Below are positions 60,231 to 64,000 of a stretch of 64,000 bases of DNA, piece after piece. A program made the position numbers and the translations under genes. Source of the stretch: Venturia oleaginea (taxonomy: Eukaryota; Ascomycota; Dothideomycetes; Venturiales; Venturiaceae); assembly GCA_013176395.1 (NCBI GenBank), contig JABMLP010000010.1, positions 1,488,001 to 1,552,000 of the forward strand, read 5' to 3'. Each line of letters starts with the position of its first letter. Within the stretch, counting starts at the first letter, position 1. Below the pieces are notes generated by a model. The model saw only the letters and a program-made list of their open reading frames with translations. It was not told the origin of the DNA and made no database searches.

Positions 60231-61841
60231 TGAAAAGGACGCTAGACAAGATGCAGGATGGTGGATGGCGCCAGTTGAGCTAGTGGGTTCGTTTCGATGT
60301 CCTCTACTTCTGTTCTTTCTTTCTTCTTTCTTCTAACTACTCTTACTTCTAACCTCTCAGCGTTTTGGGCGTGTATGTGAGCGCTTGGGTTTATGGTGCC
60401 TTCGATCTTGTATTTTATGGGATCTGATTTGATCTTGGTGTTTCATGGGCTGACATTATTGGCTTGACGTTATTAGGGTGAGTCCAAAACTTGAATATAT
60501 CTGTAATTCTGTTCTTGAAATTGTGCTCGCGGACGAATATGTCTGGTATGTAAGTGTTTCACTAGATCCCCCAATTGTGCGTGGCTTCCTTTTCCACTCT
60601 GATCTGGATCCTTATCTTCCTCATTGCTAACACCAGTGAAACGACTGAATCCTGCATGTAATCTCTACTCAATTTCCTAGAATACATGAGTAAACTGATG
60701 CCTCCAGGCACTGTCTATAGCCAACCAACGAAAACACACGCTGAGCGAAGATCTTGTACGTACACGCAAAGCTCTGGAGAATGGATGGCTGTTAGGTCCG
60801 TCGGGAAGCAGGAGGTATAAGACCCACATCTAGGTTTGCTCAACTCAACACATCAACTCCCACCATGGACAAGGCTGTGCAACTCTGCCCAAAGAGGTCG
60901 GCTGAATGTAAACGAACGGACGAAATCTTCTCCCTCTCTCCCTTCTATAGTACAGCCGGCTATACGGTACATGATCCCATTAATAGCTCACTCATACGCT
61001 CACCACCTGCCACCTATTGAACAAGAAGTGCGACAAGGCAAAAATGTATCGCAATGGGGATTCCCCTGGTGGTGTGGCCGTATGTGGAAGTTGTAATTGG
61101 CGATCGGGAATAGGCCGTTGTCTTGGACCCGACAGGAAGACGACTGCATCATTTTCCTGGGAATACACGGTTGATTCTGAGTCAGAGCCAGAACGGCTCG
61201 AGTCTAGCAGAGTCGGAAGGGCTTCTTGTGGGCGTCCGTTGACTGATTCTATGTTGATTGTGTGTACCCCCAAGTTTGAGGATTTGTTCGGAAGTAAACC
61301 CTATTTTACTTTTATGCTTGCGATTTGAGAGGATTTAATTCTAGGAGTTTCCCTGATGGGAGAAGAAGGGGGGCAGGAAATGTGTTCGAAGCGAGAGCAT
61401 TGCAGATGACAGAGACCTCTTCAGATTTGAAGGATGTAAAGAGGTCTCTGTCATCTGCAATGCTCTCGCTTTGGACGCGGTTGGCTCGTTCCTGCGTCAG
61501 CTGATCACGGGAAGATCGATAAGCCACCAAGGAAAACTGCCAGGGTCTATCCTGTTCGTATTCAAGTTAATTTTAAGGCTGATACTCGACTAGAATCCAT
61601 CCTGATCACAGTCGTCAGCCCGTTGATATCCATACTGATAGCAGCCTCATCTCGAATCGATCAAGCTCAAGAACGCCTTTATTACGCTGGACAATAGATT
61701 TGCACCACTAATCGCCATCGTCACTCATACCGTCCTTTCCCGCCATGTCTCCTTGCTCACAACACAACCTTCCTACCGTATCCTCATATTCTCCCTCTCC
61801 CAACTCTGATACGCATCAATCGACCGGACTTGCTAGCGCCT
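60231..61841. other. Convergent intergenic region between CLASP and the MFS gene
   Basis: Contains the perfect hairpin at 61389-61471. Frames at 60992-61328 on both strands (94-104 codons) are open; the leftward one is hydrophilic with SGSDSES but has no ATG context or domain. No gene is supported. Confidence 0.45.
61389..61471. repeat. Perfect hairpin, two 33-bp arms
   Basis: The left arm 61389-61421 starts AAGCGAGAGCATTGCAGATG. The right arm 61439-61471 is its exact reverse complement over 33 bp, with a 17-nt loop between. It lies in non-coding sequence between two convergent genes. Confidence 0.95.
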
Positions 61842-63530
61842 TCAAAACAACACCCTCAATGTCCAGCCAACCTTCAAAACTCTAGCCGAGATGAAGGCTA
61901 TCGTGGACATGACGTAGCATCCTCCCGTGAAGACTACAACGCCATAGTAGCCACCACCGCAAGCCTGCAACAATTGCCCGGCAATTGGAATACCTGTCAG
62001 AGTGCCGAAGCTGACAAGTGTGTAGCAGGTAGCGTAGTATCGCCCATACTCTTCCGTAGCACAAAGTTGTCCGACGCAGACCGGCGTCAAGGAGATATTT
62101 GAGCCAGAAGCAAATCCAAAGAGGAGTGCGTAAACGATGGTCAATGGTTTGACAGCTGTATGAGCAATCCCATCGACAGTAGGGAGTAGAGAAGCCGGCA
62201 GCCAGAAAGCCAAGGTCGTCAAAGTGCAGAGAAACAATGCGCAAACCATAGCATTGTACCTCCCAACCTTATCCGCAAAGATTCCCGGCAGATATCTCCC
62301 AAGGCAAGATCCCGCATTCAGTATAGCGAGGACTTGATACGCAAAAGCAGCACTGTCCTCCATCTCTTTCTCAAGAACATATGTACTCAAATAAGTAACG
62401 GGGATAAACAGTCCCCACTCCATACAAAATACCCCCGCAGTAACGAGCGCAAAAGCGGGATCCTTTAGAATCGTGAAGTCGGGAAGGATGGAGGATCCGG
62501 CTTTTGGTGGTAAGCGGGAACGAATTAGACAGACGGCGAGGAGACAGAGGAAGCCGATTATGAAGGCGAGGATTCGTGTTGCCCATGCGAAACCGACACG
62601 GGTGAAGAGGGATTGCAGCATCAGGGGGAAGATGATTCCACCTAGAGAGCCGCCGGCTGCGGCGAGACCGGTTGCGCTGCCGCGTTTTGCGTGGAAGAAG
62701 TGGCCGATTGCGCTGATGGATGGAGTAAAGATTAGGGAGGTGCCTGTGCCGCCTATGATGCCGATTACGAGCATGAAATGCCAGTATTCTGTTTCTTATT
62801 AGTACGTGTGTTTGATGCTTTGGAGTGGACACTTACGGGTACAAATACTCATTAGGAAAATCGAGAGGGTGAAGATGATACTTCCTGAGAGAATCAACCA
62901 GAATGGACCTTTGGTATCGAAAATGGGACCGATCTGGAGACCACCGAAGAATGCGAGGAAGACGTAGACGCTGAAGATCCATCCGATTGATCCTTCGCTG
63001 TAGTCTTTCAATTGGTGTGTGCTGAGATAACCTTGGTAAACTCCGACTGAGGCTTTGTTAGCATGCTGTTTATCAGTGGAAAACTGCTGACACATACTAG
63101 AATTCATGAAGCCAAAGGACGAAAGCATCCCGCAGAATGATCCAAAGACAACAAGCCAAGCTTGCCTTCCACCTTCAGGATAAACCGTCTCATCTCCAGC
63201 ACTGTAGAGAGAGGGAGCTGGGGGACCGGCTTGCCAACTGCTTCCCTGACGTTCAAGATCTGGACGTGTTACCGGTGTAGCACTCTCGTGTTCAATATTT
63301 TTCTCGGAAATGACGGGAGCGTCTTGATCAGAGACTTTCTCCTTGTCAAGCTCATCCAAAGACATCCATCCTTCCTTCTCGTCCTTATCCGAGACCGAAG
63401 TCTTCAACGAGAAATTCGAATTCGAAACCGAAAGGTGAACTTGTGGTGTTGGGATGGGAATACTTCCCACCGAAGCAGAAGAATTGCGCGAAATGAGTCC
63501 TGGCGTGCTGCCGTTGAATTTTGTGCTCAT
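61842..63530 (-). CDS. MFS transporter, monocarboxylate (MCT/SLC16) type
   Basis: Exons 63530-63098, 63046-62837 and 62788-61842 give 529 residues. A cytosolic Ser/Asp/Glu-rich N-terminus of about 120 residues precedes twelve hydrophobic segments. Fungal MCT-like signatures are rebuilt across both introns: [34 protein letters not shown] (exon 1-2) and [20 protein letters not shown] (exon 2-3). [22 protein letters not shown] is the conserved loop between helices 4 and 5. [17 protein letters not shown] marks the start of the second half. Proton-linked transport of a monocarboxylate or a related organic acid across the plasma or vacuolar membrane is the family role; the substrate cannot be read. 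Length is normal. Confidence 0.92.
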
Positions 63531-64000
63531 TCGCCGATGAAATCGTGTCTCTCAAGAAGGAAAATGGATTAGCTGTATTCAAGTGGGATATCTCTTGTAA
63601 GCGTTATTGTCACCCTTCTTCCCCTTGACAAGTCTTTGATAACAGCTCTGCATAAAGATGAAAAGCATAAATTTTCTTGAAGAAAACAGCAGAATGGTGG
63701 AGGGAACGACGAGTTTAATATATAGTCCAGAGTCATAGTGGACCCACCACACTTTCCCCTTCCTGATTCATTCTGGGGTTGAGTTGTGGATCAGTTTTTC
63801 CAACGCCAACGAGCCGTTTTGCCGTTAAAAAGTTAGGTCATCGAATCCTGGCTCGCCGATCACGGGCGATGCCGCCCTTCTGATGGTGGCCTACGGCGCG
63901 AGGCAGCGGCCAATTAAGGGCGGTGTGTGCCGTTGTTTAGTGTGTATTTTTGGTCGAACAGGAATCGAACTCCACAATCGTGAACTCCGAGCACCGAGTT
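63531..64000. other. Upstream region of the MFS gene to the window end
   Basis: No gene is seen. The last 50 bases resemble the 3' half of a tRNA in reverse orientation (GGAATCGAACTCC), but the T-stem does not pair well and the window ends; not called. Confidence 0.4.

Noticed and set aside
63951..64000. tRNA-like 3' half at the window end
   Set aside because: The T-loop resembles a tRNA but the stem does not pair (A-C mismatch next to the loop), and the rest lies outside the window.
1..64000. CRISPR array, prokaryotic operons, riboswitches or biosynthetic gene cluster
   Set aside because: No regular direct repeat/spacer array, no operon-like spacing, no TPP-type or other recognisable riboswitch core seen, and no core biosynthetic enzymes (PKS, NRPS, terpene cyclase) near the Zn2Cys6 regulator or the MFS gene.

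Overview
The window is nuclear DNA of a filamentous ascomycete (Pezizomycotina). Evidence: short GT-AG introns, mostly 50-70 nt, with CTAAC/CTGAC-like branch sites; an AbaA-type TEA/ATTS regulator; a Zn2Cys6 regulator; a LIM-RhoGAP; a 2EXR-type gene relic; and Fot1/pogo-like and Tc1-like DNA transposons. A Leotiomycetes-like fungus is my guess from gene flavour (secreted MRJP/yellow-family protein, 2EXR relic); nothing here proves the class.

Layout. 0-10.9 kb is gene-dense: a partial gene at the left edge, a small cysteine-rich secreted protein, mitochondrial L-2-hydroxyglutarate dehydrogenase, an abaA-like developmental regulator, the rRNA-processing factor Mrd1 and, divergently, dynein light chain LC8. 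10.9-14.8 kb has no convincing gene but holds a MITE and a degenerate tRNA-Lys. 14.8-23.7 kb carries a cyclin-like protein, glycogen phosphorylase and eIF5B. 23.9-25.0 kb is an internally deleted pogo-like transposon. 25.0-30.4 kb is gene-poor. A Zn2Cys6 transcription factor follows at 30.4-32.4 kb, then 3 kb without genes, then a second internally deleted pogo-like element (35.4-36.5 kb) that seems nested in an older inverted-repeat element. A cytochrome b561-like membrane protein (37.2-39.7 kb) and a LIM-RhoGAP (41.2-45.3 kb) precede a transposon cluster at 47.5-52.0 kb: a TA-flanked MITE, a full-length but frameshifted pogo-like element split by a solo LTR, and an apparently intact Tc1-like element. 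The right end has a 2EXR-like pseudogene, an MRJP/yellow-family secreted protein, a second copy of the 11.8 kb MITE, a CLASP/Stu1 microtubule protein and a monocarboxylate-type MFS transporter.

Most host genes are housekeeping or cytoskeletal (Mrd1, eIF5B, Gph1, LC8, LIM-RhoGAP, CLASP) and form no obvious cluster. The most interesting signals are in the mobile and foldback DNA. Three different pogo-like elements share one terminal design: ACGTA, a short spacer, then two tandem 17-bp boxes. One deletion derivative keeps a clean open frame with the zinc knuckle and the last two catalytic aspartates. Two copies of a roughly 380-bp MITE, two other TIR elements, a perfect 33-bp-arm hairpin and a hairpin inside an intron are not explained by any gene. 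Exon boundaries were read by eye from splice motifs, frame and family conservation; none has transcript support.
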